Part shown: one piece after another, positions 41,276 to 52,278 of the stretch | Position numbering within the stretch: position 1 is the first letter of the stretch | How the letters are laid out: every line of letters begins with the position of its first letter | From: Ptychodera flava | Taxonomy: Eukaryota; Hemichordata; Enteropneusta; Ptychoderidae | Assembly (NCBI RefSeq): GCF_041260155.1 | Contig: NC_091942.1 | Span: forward strand, 2,242,501 to 2,306,500 | Reading direction: 5' to 3' | DNA: 64,000 nucleotides | Program-made: the position numbers and the translations under genes | The notes under the pieces: model-generated | The model's database searches: none | What the model was told of the DNA's origin: nothing | What the model saw: only the letters and a program-made list of their open reading frames with translations

Positions 41276-43267
41276 ATTTCATCATTCTAGGACATTTGTG
41301 AGAACAGGTAACATGTAGTTGTTTTACAGAACGACAATAATGACGATATTATCAAAAACTTGCAGTTATCGTGACAGTCATGCTTCCAGGGTTCAGGCCA
41401 GGGTAGTTTAGATACGATGCGTTTTACAGTGCTTGGCCACCAATAATTCGTATCGCTTCTTCAAATGTATTGCGAAACCGTCGAGTAAGCGTCTGCAATT
41501 CAACTATTTCGAGTATTTCTGTACATTCAAGGAAGAATCAACAAAGCTGTCGGTGAAATAAGTCGATCGCAAGCGAATTCTATGCGGCGAGCCACCCCAT
41601 AATCTGGTAATAATAGGGAATCGTATTTTCCTCAGCGGACAGATCGGAAAGGCGGGTTGGCTGTTGTCATCTGAGAGATTTAGATCTTTGCTCAGCGGCG
41701 GGCGAGGAGTATAAGTATGTTTACTGTTTACTAATTTGTGGGGGTTTTGTGGTAAAACATGATGAGCAGGAGGAAGCTTCTGTGATGGGGAGAGGAGCAA
41801 TCGGAAGTCATCCTTAAGGGAAATACGAAGGAAAATAATGGGAGGGAAGGAATGTTTCAAATTGTAGCGTAAAAGTTCTCACTCGCACTTTCCCTCCAAA
41901 TTTGTGTTTTGTTCGAAATATCACATGAAGAATCTCTAGTTGTAATTTCTCGAAAATGTCTGGTACTTTGCTACCCCTGACGTTCTTAAAAATGGCCATT
42001 TGTAGTGAATGTATTAATGGAGTAAATGTTGAAAATTAAAGGTAACTTCTCGAAAGTAGGGAAGGATGCTCAACAGAAGTTCTCTACAGTTACTCAAGAT
42101 CTTTCAGACAGAATGTTTTAACTATTTCCAGTCGACATTTTATTGTCATTCTGTTTTCACGTTCCAGTCCTAGTCACATGTTTGTCTCCATATGTAGTAC
42201 CTCGGTCGTCATAAATTATAAAAAAACATCTCCGAAAACAATCATTTCACAGACAGATGACCGAAAGTGTACTCATATTTTCAATTGGGCCCATAGATTT
42301 GCAATCGCTACCCCTCCCAACGACATCAACATATTGAATGAAGTCAGCACAGATGTCTGGTGCTCGTCTTGTCAGAGGAAAGACATACTCTGTGGAATAG
42401 AACATTGTCTTGTTTTTTTTCTGAGTAATAAATATGTCATCGCGATGAAAATTCATGTTTTCGTCATATAGTGTAATGTTTCTACCACACCTTATGTATA
42501 CCGTAAGCTTTGGATAACAAATTTGATTGTCAAATCTCGATAAAATCTTTAATTGGCACCAGGGAAATAAATAAGCAAAGTAAAAACAAAAATAAGTTGC
42601 CAATCGTTTTGTACGTACACAAAAAATGTATGAAATCACGGTCATTCCGAATTTTGTGGAATGACTATATGACATGTGCAAAGACTATGGTGAATTAATA
42701 GTGATAACTTTTGTAAAATCTGAGTGAGCATTATGAGAAGCAGGACTTGACAGATTCTCACACATTCAGCCTTTCACATAGACTTGCGCCAAGTCTATGG
42801 GCATATTAATTCATCAAAAAGAATAAACTGGAGGACTTAACTTCAGCACACTGTTGCACTAAGTGGTAGGCTGTTTTTGTAGATCGTGGAGTGAACGCCT
42901 TGGCCCATTGGTCAGCCAGTAACTCAACTGCCGAGAAAAGCCAAGTGACTGGGGCCAGTCTACCAGCTTCTGTCATGCGTTCAACTGTCGCGTAGACTAA
43001 TAAACTTGAACATGATCTTAGCCTGAGAAAATGCCATTTATAACATGTCAGCAACATTATTCTCTACTCGAAGCCAAATTACATTGACATTGTCGACTTA
43101 CTGATAAAGACAGATGCAAACTTCCCTGTTCACTATTTAAGTTGTTTTTATTAATTCATTCGTACGTATCATTGATGGATTTTTTCTACTTCATTTGACT
43201 GAATCAACTTAAGTGGCTACCTTCATAATTAATTGTTCACTCTACCGAAATGATTTGCGAGCGGCGT
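41276..43267. other. Intergenic with unassigned open frames
   Basis: Minus-strand frames at 41504-41860, 42247-42681 (144 codons) and 42806-43057 have no recognisable domain. The last reads LFSAVELLADQWAKAF and AYHLVQQCAEVK, more protein-like than the rest, but it has no ATG-splice context that supports a gene. Confidence 0.35.
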
Positions 43268-43268
43268 C

Positions 43269-43323
<55 letters not shown>

Positions 43324-43338
43324 AGAGAGAGATGAGAG

Positions 43339-43380
<42 letters not shown>
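43268..43380. repeat. (AG)n microsatellite, interrupted
   Basis: About 110 bp of GA-rich repeats with occasional GAGG and AAGA interruptions. Confidence 0.95.
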
Positions 43381-43542
43381 GTAAAAAACCTGTAAGGCAC
43401 AGGCGGCCCAGACATATTGAGTTTTTGTCACTGTTTTCTCTATCAGTTCCTCTCCTTTTTTTACATGCTCTGACTGATCAGAGTAAATAAAATAAATGAT
43501 TCTATAACCTAACCTAGCCTCTTGGCTCTTTATTTATTTTAC

Positions 43543-43564
43543 CACCGTCCCTAGTGGGACGGTG
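43543..43564. repeat. Perfect hairpin CACCGTCCC-TAGT-GGGACGGTG
   Basis: A 9-bp stem with a 4-base loop, GC-rich within AT-rich sequence. No T run follows, and eukaryotic context makes a bacterial-type terminator irrelevant. Confidence 0.7.
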
Positions 43565-43638
43565 ATTTTACACCCCATTACGAGGACGTTTATCTCTCAT
43601 ATACACATCTTGTAATTAATTAGTCAACACAGCTAATT

Positions 43639-43908
43639 ATGCTAATCCTTGGTCTTATCATGGATTCTATGGGTTGGTCAACATTGCGAAAGATAGGAAA
43701 GGTTACGGAACTGATTGAGAAAACAGTTAGAAAAACTCAATACGTCTGGCCTCCTGCAAACAGCGCACCACCAGATGACCAAGACTTAAGACGGCCATCA
43801 TTGGAGGACATTATTTTTGTCCATTTGCACAAATATGCCGTATGTAGTGTAGAAACATTAAATTACGGGATGGTGGAGGAAATTCTCGACAACCTCTTCA
43901 ACACCTGA
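43639..43908 (+). other. Unassigned open frame of 89 codons
   Basis: An ATG-started frame with normal amino-acid balance (VTELIEKTVRKTQYVW, then PSLEDIIFVHLHKYAVC) located between the GA repeat and ANKRD54. I recognise no family. It could be a piece of a decayed element or a small upstream transcript; nothing in the sequence decides. Confidence 0.25.
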
Positions 43909-44248
43909 CAAACACTTTTCTCAGAGAGAGAATTGGCGGCAAATTATTTGTAATGTTCATGTTTTACAGCAAATTACATTTTCTCCTCCACTGGCCGACA
44001 GTTCCCTCCCCTAAATCCTCCAGCCCCCGTTGTGAAACGGTGCTCCCCTCATTATACATTTAGCGCAAGAGGGACCATGAGAAAATTAAAAAGTCCGCGA
44101 TTTTTCATCGGGAGCCTGGACCATCCCAAACCTGTGGTAAGATGTTTGACACGAAGAAAGTCATTACATTCGACGAACAAACTGTAAAATATAAAAAAAA
44201 AATCTAAAAAATAAACTTCACAAACTTGTCTTGTTCATAAAGGTTTAT

Positions 44249-44268
44249 GGGGGGGGGGGGGGGGGGGG
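44249..44268 (+). promoter_or_regulatory. 20-G run about 190 bp before the ANKRD54 start codon
   Basis: Twenty uninterrupted G follow TTTAT, in the probable 5' UTR or core promoter of ANKRD54. The tract could form a G-quadruplex and is prone to length change. Any effect on expression is an inference. No TATA box is obvious near it. Confidence 0.4.
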
Positions 44269-44456
44269 TGTTGAAGTTCAATGACCGCGACTATTACAAG
44301 AGAACCGTGAACGAGCCTGAAGGTAGGTCATTTGCGGGTCACGGTCTGTGGCGTACGTTCGTCGGTTCCCCGTCATATTGGGTAATTTTCGTTGCGATTC
44401 AGTACGATGTAGATTTATTGACGGTTCCGACAGAATCACGAGCGGGGTTGTGAAGG

Positions 44457-44883
44457 ATGGGAGATTCGGAAATTTTGGAAGAGAGCCTCGACAAGTCGTG
44501 TAGTTCAGAAGAAGGAGAGTACACAGTTTCGAACAGCAGTTCTTCCGCTGCTACCAGTGGTGGCAGCAGTCACACCGATCCAGCTGCTGCATCTCAGAAC
44601 GAATCGGACGATTTTGGTTTCAGGGTAGGATTTGACGCTTGGTCGCCGGAGCCGACCGCTGGAATAAGCTATTTAAGTTTAATACCAATTGACTACTTCG
44701 GGGCAGGGTATGAGTTCGCCCCTGGAATTGACGACTACACGGGTAAAATAAAGAGGAACAACAGAAAGTCGAGACTATGGAATCGTCGAGGTGCAGTGGT
44801 GTTGCACAGTAACCCCCTTGGCAAAGAGTGGCAAGCAGAGAAGAAATTACACACTGCCGTGAGCGCTGGAGATTACAGAGCAG
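44457..44883 (+). CDS. ANKRD54: ANKRD54 coding exon 1
   Basis: Encodes residues 1-142 and one base of codon 143: the low-complexity N-terminus, the basic stretch and the start of ankyrin repeat 1 (KKLHTAVSAGDYRA). The start ATG sits in GAAGGATGGG. The donor is GCAG|GTCAGC, weaker than the others. The phase-1 end G joins TG of exon 2 to give Val143. Confidence 0.92.
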
Positions 44884-47800
44884 GTCAGCTTTTATGCTGT
44901 TTTGTGATGAGGGAATGTTTTGGCAAAAATACCTGCCATCTATCCAAATGAGAGCTCCATTGATTGTGTGTATTCGGTGTTTCATCTAGACATGGCCAAG
45001 GGGATGGGGGTCCCCACTGACATTTTGGCGTCCCCTAGTAATTTGTCAAGGGGGACCAGCCCCCCCCCCCATGAAATGGTGCCAGTCACACCTTAGAGAT
45101 ACAAGTATAACACATGAACTGGTGAAATCTCCTTAAATTTTCTAGTGAAGGGGGAAAAATCCCTGTTGATACCATCCTGGATGAAACACTGTACACGATC
45201 AAACTGTTTTATTCTTTAGTTGTCCAGAACCTCTCCCATGCCAAACTATGGAGAGGTTTTAGACAGATTCTTAAGGTGGGTCAATAAGCAAATGTGAAAA
45301 AAATAGTGTAATTTTTATCTGGTAGCAGTAAGTAGACAAATCTAATGAGCAAAATAGATATTTCCATTTTACTTTTTGAGATAGGTGTTGTAGAAACACA
45401 TCATACCTTTCGAATTTATACAGCTCATATTTCATAATGACAAATTTCAAACTTCAGAAAACTAGACCTGATTAAGAAGCATACTCATTCGGTTTCGTTG
45501 TAGATTTCTAAAATGTTCCTCTGCAAATGACTTTCGTTTATTGGAAGAAACAAATGAGTTACTGACCAAGCAATGATGCATAATGATATCTTTATCTTGA
45601 AAGCACTCAGAAAAACGGCCTATTTATCTTAATTCATACATGTAGGTTCATTCTTGAATAAATATATTATTTCTGCCAATTTATCTTGAAATCAAGCACA
45701 GTGACATTACTTTTTGAACACATTTTCTTACAAATTGCTTCTTGTAGCTGTACCATAGACATCGCTTCTACTGTGTATGGTTTTACCAAGTATTTTGTGA
45801 ACTTTTAAAGAAAAAAAAATGATACACTGTTACAGTGACTTTTTTGCATTTGTACATGCACATAAATGAAATTGGCTTACATTGGTTGGAATGCTTTCAA
45901 CCAGCGAAGTTTCAACTTTTTCACAGGACCTCAATTTTGCAAATACAATATTTAACATATTGTATAGATAAGGTAACCAGTGTTATCGAAACTTCGGATA
46001 CATTTTCCGTTGTCCATTGATTGCTTTCATTATTCTGAATGCCTTGGGTCGCTAGTATGATGTCAAGACAGCAATAGTGGTGGTCAGTATCAAAAATTTG
46101 CATCGTTGAATTACAGCAGTTTGTTTATTTGTTGTTCATTTGTCTAGTGTGCAAGTTATTGACTGATGGCGTGAACCCAAGTGCCGCAGATGACAAGCAC
46201 AGAACACCATTACATGTTGCCGCAGCCAAAGGCGTGGAAGATATTGGTAAGGAGGGATACAGAAGTGTATTTCACATTCAATGATGACAGTGGTTTTATT
46301 GTAGCTGTCCAATAATGAATGAAATTTTAACCCTCTCAGCCCGATTACACTGTGTAGAGGTCCAACTAAAGGACAGTAAAGAATAGACTTGGGCCAAACC
46401 ATCATGGTTCAGGGTGTTAGAGTATTTTATTTCTGAGAGTTACAGGGTATAGGCTGCCATCTTGAGATGTGAGTACCATGCAACTCTGTGCATACAACAG
46501 CATTGATACAACATTTTGTCTGTAAAAGTTGATTCCCGGGTGAAATGTCTCAAAATATGTTTTCTTGTATATTTTCAATCCAAATCAGTTACTTAGCCAT
46601 TTGATCTAGCTAACTACAACAAATAGCTGTTCTTATAGTTTTCAAAAGTGAACTGAGTCAGAATGAGAATGCACTACACATTATGCAACTGTTTTCTGAC
46701 ACAAACTCCCACAAAGTTGTGGAAGCTTGATTGATGTTTTCTGACATTTTCCAAAAAAGTAAAATGGATATCCGTGAATTCACGACCGTAATGTCAAAGC
46801 TTTCCATAACCCTGACTCTGAGCAGAAATTACTAATGACGCATGCAAGGTTGACCATTTTTCACAAGGGGATGTTTAGGGGTGAGTCAACCGCCTGTTTT
46901 TTGAGCAGTCTATTCATAAATTAATAACCATATAAGAGGATATGTTTTTTAAAACAAAACGAAACAATATTCAAATCATACATTGTTATGTCAAATAGCC
47001 TTCCATCTATTTTATGCAAGCTGTGGAGAACACTGACATGAATGATGTACAATCTATATTCAGTGTTTCTGTAAATGTTTCTGTGGTTTTTCAATCCTTT
47101 CAAGACCTCAGTATTACAACAGAATCATTTTTAGGCATTATGGCTCTGCTACCATAGTCCCAAAGACATTTACACATGTAATGAAACTGCTAAATTTTTA
47201 TTGACCAATATTATTGATAACAAATCTTTGCTTATCAGACGCCTGTTCAAATATCACAAGAATAATTCAATAAGACTTTAGTAATTACAAACAGTTGTGA
47301 GATAGGTCTGTACTTTTCAAATTTTCAGCTGAAAGCAAGAAAAACAGCAGCAAACTCACTACCCTTTCAACACCACACTCTATTATTACTATAACCTGAT
47401 TGATTGAAATGTCCAATGTTTACTCAATGCATGACAATGGAATGGCAAGGTGAATGAAAGGTCATTTTGTTATCATTGTTTACATATAATCACACAACTG
47501 TTCAAAAAATGTTCTCCACTTTACAATGGTAGGGCATTGCAAACACTGAAATAGTTGTTATTATCTTTTTCTAGAAGAAAGTAGTTCTACCTTGTGAATG
47601 AAAAAAATCAGAATTGTTCTTTCTTTTTAAAAATACTCATTCCTCCATATAAAGTTAACATTTTATTCAAACTTTTTTGATAATTCAGTACTAAGTGTTA
47701 TTTACAACAGGAATGTAATACATTGGGTACCATTCAACCAATTATGGTATGTGAATAATGTATTTACCTTCAGTGTTTAAAATATAATGTTTTTGGTTTC

Positions 47801-50800
47801 AGTAAGGGCTCTTCTGAGCTATGGTGCTGATCCAAACATGAAGGATATTCTTGGGAATACTCCTCTACATTTAGGTAAGTCAATACTCTCTATTCATGAC
47901 TGCAACCGTGGAAAACTCAAATTCTGACAGTTCAGAAATTTAATGTCATATACTGTCATTTGTTATAACCCTTATCCTACCAAGTTCAAATGTAATCATT
48001 CCATCCAGTTGGTTAAAACCAAATGGCATAACTAATCCTGTATGAGACATTTTAACAAAACTTCAATATTTGAAGGCCCCTCACTAGTTATTTAGAGGTT
48101 AGTACACGAAGTTTGGGCGATACCGCGTCGTATTCGAGTGGTGTGTCCGTATTTTGACGAGTTGCGTCAGCAACGAGTCAAAATGCGGACACATCACGAG
48201 AATACGATGCTGTATCGCCCAAACTTCATGTAATAACCCTTTATCATACATGCATGCTTTGGTTATGACTGTTTCCCTACGGACGTTCCGAAATTAGCAA
48301 CGAAATCCACTGAAATCGACCTTGCTTACTCATCGCTGTACTGATAAAAAGTGGTTGCTAAGGAGTGATGACAACCGTATCAGTTCTTGATATTATTCCA
48401 CTGTTGGGCCATTCAACTTCAAACGAGGGTTTATGGCACACATTGAAGCGACAATATAAATATTAAGATGTCGACACAGGTTTTCACACTTTGAAGAAGA
48501 TTTATTTTTAGCTTAAATTGGCGGTGGAAGTAAAAAATAGGCTTGAGTGTGTAAAATGAGTGTATTTTTGTGTTTTGAAACATACACTCATCCGTTCGCG
48601 AAAGTTATGAGGCCGGCCAAAATTGGGTCAAAATACTCGCGCCGCAACGTACGATTTCAAACTCTACCCAGCAGCTGATCAGCAAAAAACAAGCAGCTCT
48701 GCAACATCTATGAATGCACAGTGGACATAGTACCCGTACCAGTCAGTTTATCTCCAAGAATTATACATGTCCCCAGAAGTCAAATATGCCGAATTTACCA
48801 TCTTAGAAAGGAATTTGTGAGCGGATTAGGGAAAACGTGAAGTGAGTACTGTAAGCTGTAGCGTCGTAACTCGTTCGTGATTATGTTGCTTTATGAATAA
48901 AACATTTCAAAGGTATTTTCATCGTCTGCTCTTATATTTTCCTTATGGCTTGCCTAAATGAACTAATTTTCTTTCACGACAACGTAAACGAAAGTTTTAC
49001 TTTCCCTAGTATCTTACTTGTCTCCGAAACCCACATCGGTGCCACCGGGCACAATCATGACCTGTGAATCTCACTGACAGACCTGTAAAAATCGGGAATA
49101 TAATATGTGCACATCGTCTGTCGCGAGTATTTTCAGTGCGGTTGGATTTTTGTGGCTCATTTATGGTAGTAAACTATGTAATTCACCACTCAGATACTTA
49201 AACTTGTCAACAGGAAACTTTTCATATAACGGTTCTGCCAACCGAGATCGTAATCTTCGGCAGCGCAGAGTAGACGACATGAAAACACCACCGTGTTGGG
49301 ACTGGCCGTGAACGATTACAGTTGTCGGGTCGGTAAAACACTCTCCTTCTACCTCCATGGTGTACCTAAGTGCAATGCCCATGAACTGACTGCAAACAAC
49401 AAAATTTTGACCATAATCACATTCACAATGACGTTTCGGAGTGTCACAAGTATATTCGCTCAGCAGTTTTACTGTATGTGAACATCCCAGCAAAGGTCAC
49501 GCGTACGCGTAGCTGTAAGTAGTTCGGTTACAGTGAAAATATAATTCGTATTTTCACTAGTTAAAATACGGGTTCATACTAGTACCGTCTAAACAATAGG
49601 AGAATGGCAATACAGGCATAGCATGTATGATAAACCTAGATACTGTAAATATGATTTTTCTTGACAAAACCTACAATACATCATGCCAAGTCGGTCAAAA
49701 CGTTGAACACATAGGTTTGCCTCAATGCCACTTTCCATTGCCTCAGCAGATGGGGAAGTGACCCTGTCTGGTAGGATTAAGGTAATCTAAGACAATGAGT
49801 AATATACACCAAAGTCTTGAACTTTTGCTTTTACTTTGTATTGAACAGATTTTGATGATGTAATGTAGAAATCATATCAGTCAAACATGAAACGCAGATG
49901 AGTGCATTTGTAGAAAGTATGTCTCAAACCTTACTGCAGTGAGACTATCAAAACACCTTTCTCTGCCTTTCTTTTCCCTGAAGAGACTGGTTGGACAAGG
50001 CTCCAGGGCATAGCATACATGCTTGTCCATGCCAGCTTGCTGAGTTGGGCTTTGCTAAGCCTAAATTTTCAAAGATAGAAAGATAGGGCCACATACAGTA
50101 GTTTACCCAATGGGGAACTGTAAGAGAGTACTGCAGTATTGCTATTTAGATTCATGTATTACAATGTAGTGTGCTGGCATGTTCCAAAATATCACCGACA
50201 GCACATGTTTAATGATGCAATACAATGACTGACTATAATCAAAGGAGCCGGTGAATGGATTGTTTTCATTACTTGCTGCTTTTAATGGTACATTCAACTG
50301 AAATGATCATATTTGTTTTGTTGCATTGTACAGCTGTATTCAGTAATCACATTGGTGTGATCACATCATTGTTGAGAGGTGGAGCCAATGCAGGTGCTCT
50401 GGATAGAAATGGTAGAACACCCTTACACCTTGCACATTCTAGACTGACCAGGGATCAAAATCCAGCTTGTTTTACATCACAGCAACTTAGAAAAGAAGTC
50501 ATTGAGGTATGTTTCTGCATGATACATGTAAACTTCTCACACAGTTCTCTTTTCTATCCATTTACAAAGAATAGGCCATACAAGAGATCGAATCAGGACT
50601 CTGATTCAATAGAGGCAATCAAAGCAATAATATGTGTTAATGTAGCAAGGAACATGTAGCAATTTGATAAAAAACTTGAAAGGTATCAAAAGTAGAACCA
50701 CCTAGGTGCCTTGAAATAGAACTGTCAGTAGTGTCTCAGAACCTTTTAGCTGGTTGGTTGGCTGAAACTACATATTGAATTATTTCCAAACAGCCAATCA

Positions 50801-52278
50801 GGTAGAGAATAACCTGGTTTCAGACGCCATGAGATGCTGTAAATAATGACAATATACCAATCATGTATAACCTTCTGAGCCACTGCACATTGCAAGGTAT
50901 ACGTCAGTAATTTTGAGACCTACATGTATCAGCCTCACTGTCCTATCTACATCCATGGAACATCAAGATGAAACATGAATAAACCCTTCAGTTCATTCAT
51001 CAAAGTATCAGTTTTTCTAACCATCTGTGCATTAACACATCTCTTTCTTGTAAGTTTATCCCAATATTTACCAAAAGAAGCTACATGTAGTGTGCTTCAT
51101 CACTTGAAAACTTGTCATTAAGTATTATTTTTTAGAAGTTCTAGATGATGACTTAATGACACTCATTTTCAGATTTGTTCATCTCACTTAACCCTTTCAC
51201 CACCATGGTTTAGCCCAAAGCCATTGTTAGCAATGGTGATTGTGGACCTGTTTACAGGGAATTAGGGTGAACAGGTTAAAGGATAACATCATGTAGTTTA
51301 CCATTTCACATTTGCCATACTGAGTTTACATGTACATGTACAATGTAGTCTTGATCAATTATGCCTTTTTTAATTTACGACAGATTATTGGTATGTTGAA
51401 GATGTACATGTCCAGCATGGGATGTGATGGAGAAGTTCACCAACTGGAGGCTCTCAGTGTCAAACTAGAAGGAACAACAACCAAGGAAGAGGTACCTGTA
51501 TTGTGTGACAAACAGACAAGCAATCTGACTAACACATGCAGTAAACTGTTGAGTTCATCAGTCATACTTTGGCACATATTCATCAACTGAACTTCATAAA
51601 TTGTGAAAGTTTTAAAGATGTTTCCTGTTTGATTGTGTTTACAGTTATCAGCAGGGCACTAGATTGTTCACATGCAAATGAACACACAGTCACTAATACT
51701 CCCATTCGATCAAAATTTACTGAAATGCTTATTGATTTACCATAGAACATAGAGTCTGGTCATACTTTACTGATGCAAAGATCCATACAGTACCTAATGG
51801 TACCAACCAAACTGAAATTTCAGCTGCATGGTGTTGTGGCTTTGAAGTGACCACTGATGTACTGTAGGATACAAGGCCATTGAATTTGTGTAGTGAATAT
51901 ATTTTGAATGTATCAGTTGATGAGAGAGAGTCTGTGTGCCTAGTAATACATCAACAGAATATGTTGTATGAGGAAGTATGTACAGGAATGTACAATAAGT
52001 CAACGTCATGGATTTATTCTAATATCAAGATGATTACCCATATACAAAATGAACATTTGCCACTGGCAGTGCTGGCTAGAATTGATACTGATGTATGTGT
52101 GTGTTTATATGTTTATATGTCTGTGTTTATGATACCATAGAGAATATGGCTATGCAGTGGTACCGACTTATTGTTTAATGTTTACTAATTTGGTTTTATT
52201 TTTCAGGTTGATGAAATTCAGGAGATGTTGGTGGGTTTCACAAACATGAGTTTGAAGAAACAAAGTGATACCAGTTGA
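44457..52278 (+). CDS. ANKRD54: ANKRD54, ankyrin-repeat nucleocytoplasmic adaptor (complete, 6 coding exons)
   Basis: Six exons (44457-44883, 46148-46246, 47803-47874, 50334-50506, 51384-51491, 52207-52278) join in frame to 316 residues; human ANKRD54 has 300. The N-terminus is serine-rich and acidic. A basic stretch (KIKRNNRKSRLWNRR, 97-111) could serve as a nuclear localisation signal. Four ankyrin repeats follow at about 128-158, 159-191, 192-224 and 225 on, with TPLH at 162, 195 and 228. The third repeat carries LLRGGAN and ALDRNGRTPLHLA, nearly as in human. The C-terminus (VDEIQEMLVGFTNMSL) matches the human leucine-rich export signal. In mammals the protein shuttles through CRM1 and moves the kinase Lyn; that role here is an inference. 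Candidate ATTAAA poly(A) signals lie at 52589 and 52781. Confidence 0.95.
44884..46147 (+). other. ANKRD54: ANKRD54 intron 1
   Basis: Contains the MITE at 44976-45191 and AT-rich sequence; no other exon is visible. Confidence 0.8.
44976..45191. mobile_element. hAT-like MITE (216 bp)
   Basis: GGTGTTTCATCTAGACATGG at the left is answered by CATCCTGGATGAAACACTG at the right. Ends like CAGTGTTTCATC are common in hAT-type MITEs. Flanking 8-bp duplications are not recognisable, so the superfamily is tentative. A C11 run lies in the middle. Confidence 0.55.
46148..46246 (+). CDS. ANKRD54: ANKRD54 coding exon 2
   Basis: Encodes CKLLTDGVNPSAADDKH and RTPLHVAAAKG, the end of ankyrin repeat 1 and most of repeat 2. 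The acceptor is TTTGTCTAG and the donor ATTG|GTAAGG. Both ends are phase 1, so the 99-bp exon is symmetric. Confidence 0.93.
46247..47802 (+). other. ANKRD54: ANKRD54 intron 2
   Basis: Holds one short MITE (46327-46419) and otherwise AT-rich sequence without exon-like segments. Confidence 0.8.
46327..46419 (-). mobile_element. Short TTAA-type MITE, copy 7 (inverted)
   Basis: TTAACCCTCTCAGCCC at one end and, on the minus strand, TAACACCCTGAACCATGATG then GTTTGGCCCAAG at the other, matching the GGTTTAGCCCAAA region of 51188-51279. Confidence 0.55.
47803..47874 (+). CDS. ANKRD54: ANKRD54 coding exon 3
   Basis: A 72-bp phase 1-1 exon between TTTGGTTTCAG and TTTAG|GTAAGT. It encodes RALLSYGADPNMKD and GNTPLHL, the end of repeat 2 and start of repeat 3, and aligns with the human exon without gaps. 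Confidence 0.93.
48097..48240. repeat. Long imperfect hairpin (arms about 68 bp, loop of a few bases)
   Basis: GAAGTTTGGGCGATACCGCG (from 48108) pairs with the end of the block at about 48230, and inward GTGTCCGTATTTTGACGAGT pairs with ACGAGTCAAAATGCGGACAC near 48174. About 85-90% of positions in the arms pair. The loop is GCGTCAGC or smaller. Confidence 0.85.
48241..49632. mobile_element. Inserted element body with inverted ends TTTATCATACATGC
   Basis: TTTATCATACATGC at the left (48240-48253) is answered by GCATGTATGATAAA at 49619-49632. The interior is CpG-richer than its surroundings and has a minus-strand frame of 110 codons (49161-49493) and overlapping plus-strand frames that I do not recognise. 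Another small hairpin (GTGAAAATA..TATTTTCAC) is near 49533. How the 48097-48240 hairpin relates to the element is unclear. Confidence 0.45.
50334..50506 (+). CDS. ANKRD54: ANKRD54 coding exon 4
   Basis: Acceptor GCATTGTACAG, donor GAG|GTATGT. Encodes repeat 3 (VFSNHIGVITSLLRGGAN), repeat 4 (GRTPLHLAHSRL) and the start of the C-terminal helical region (QQLRKEVIE). It enters in phase 1 and leaves in phase 0. Confidence 0.94.
50507..51383 (+). other. ANKRD54: ANKRD54 intron 4
   Basis: Holds one short MITE (51188-51279). No other structure. Confidence 0.8.
51188..51279 (+). mobile_element. Short TTAA-bounded MITE, best-preserved copy (92 bp)
   Basis: TTAACCCTTTCACCACCATGG at the left and AGGGTGAACAGGTTAA at the right, with CCATTGTTAGCAATGG as an internal palindrome and GTGATTGTGGACCTGTTTAC after it. 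I used it as the reference for the other copies. Confidence 0.75.
51384..51491 (+). CDS. ANKRD54: ANKRD54 coding exon 5
   Basis: A phase-0 exon of exactly 36 codons, acceptor TTACGACAG and donor GAG|GTACCT. Encodes IIGMLKMYMSSMG through LEGTTTKEE, the helical segment corresponding to human IIHMLREYLERLG and the TSTKEQ region. Confidence 0.92.
51492..52206 (+). other. ANKRD54: ANKRD54 intron 5
   Basis: AT-rich, with a TGTGTGTTTATATGT low-complexity stretch near 52095-52125. No exon or element was recognised. Confidence 0.8.
52207..52278 (+). CDS. ANKRD54: ANKRD54 coding exon 6 and stop
   Basis: Acceptor TATTTTTCAG. Encodes 23 residues, VDEIQEMLVGFTNMSL then KKQSDTS, and TGA at 52276-52278. 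The leucine/phenylalanine spacing matches the CRM1 export signal at the human C-terminus. Confidence 0.92.
   Translation, partial: VDEIQEMLVGFTNMSLKKQSDTS

Larger units (their letters stand above)
47966..49787 (-). mobile_element. Family A MITE split by a 1.5-kb insertion, in ANKRD54 intron 3
   Basis: 47966-48080 matches one end of the 20896 copy on the minus strand (CCTACCAAGTTCAAAT, TTGGTTAAAA). 49640-49787 matches the other end (GTCACTTCCCCATCTGCTGA on the minus strand, then CAGACAGGG). About 1.5 kb of unrelated sequence lies between. The insertion is therefore younger than the MITE. Confidence 0.65.
47875..50333 (+). other. ANKRD54: ANKRD54 intron 3
   Basis: 2.46 kb, of which about 1.8 kb is the split MITE and its insertion; the rest is AT-rich without exons. 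Confidence 0.8.

Noticed and set aside
42247-42681. 144-codon minus-strand frame
   Set aside because: Long for the region, but no domain, no splice context, and an odd Cys/Tyr/Phe-rich composition typical of AT-rich noise.
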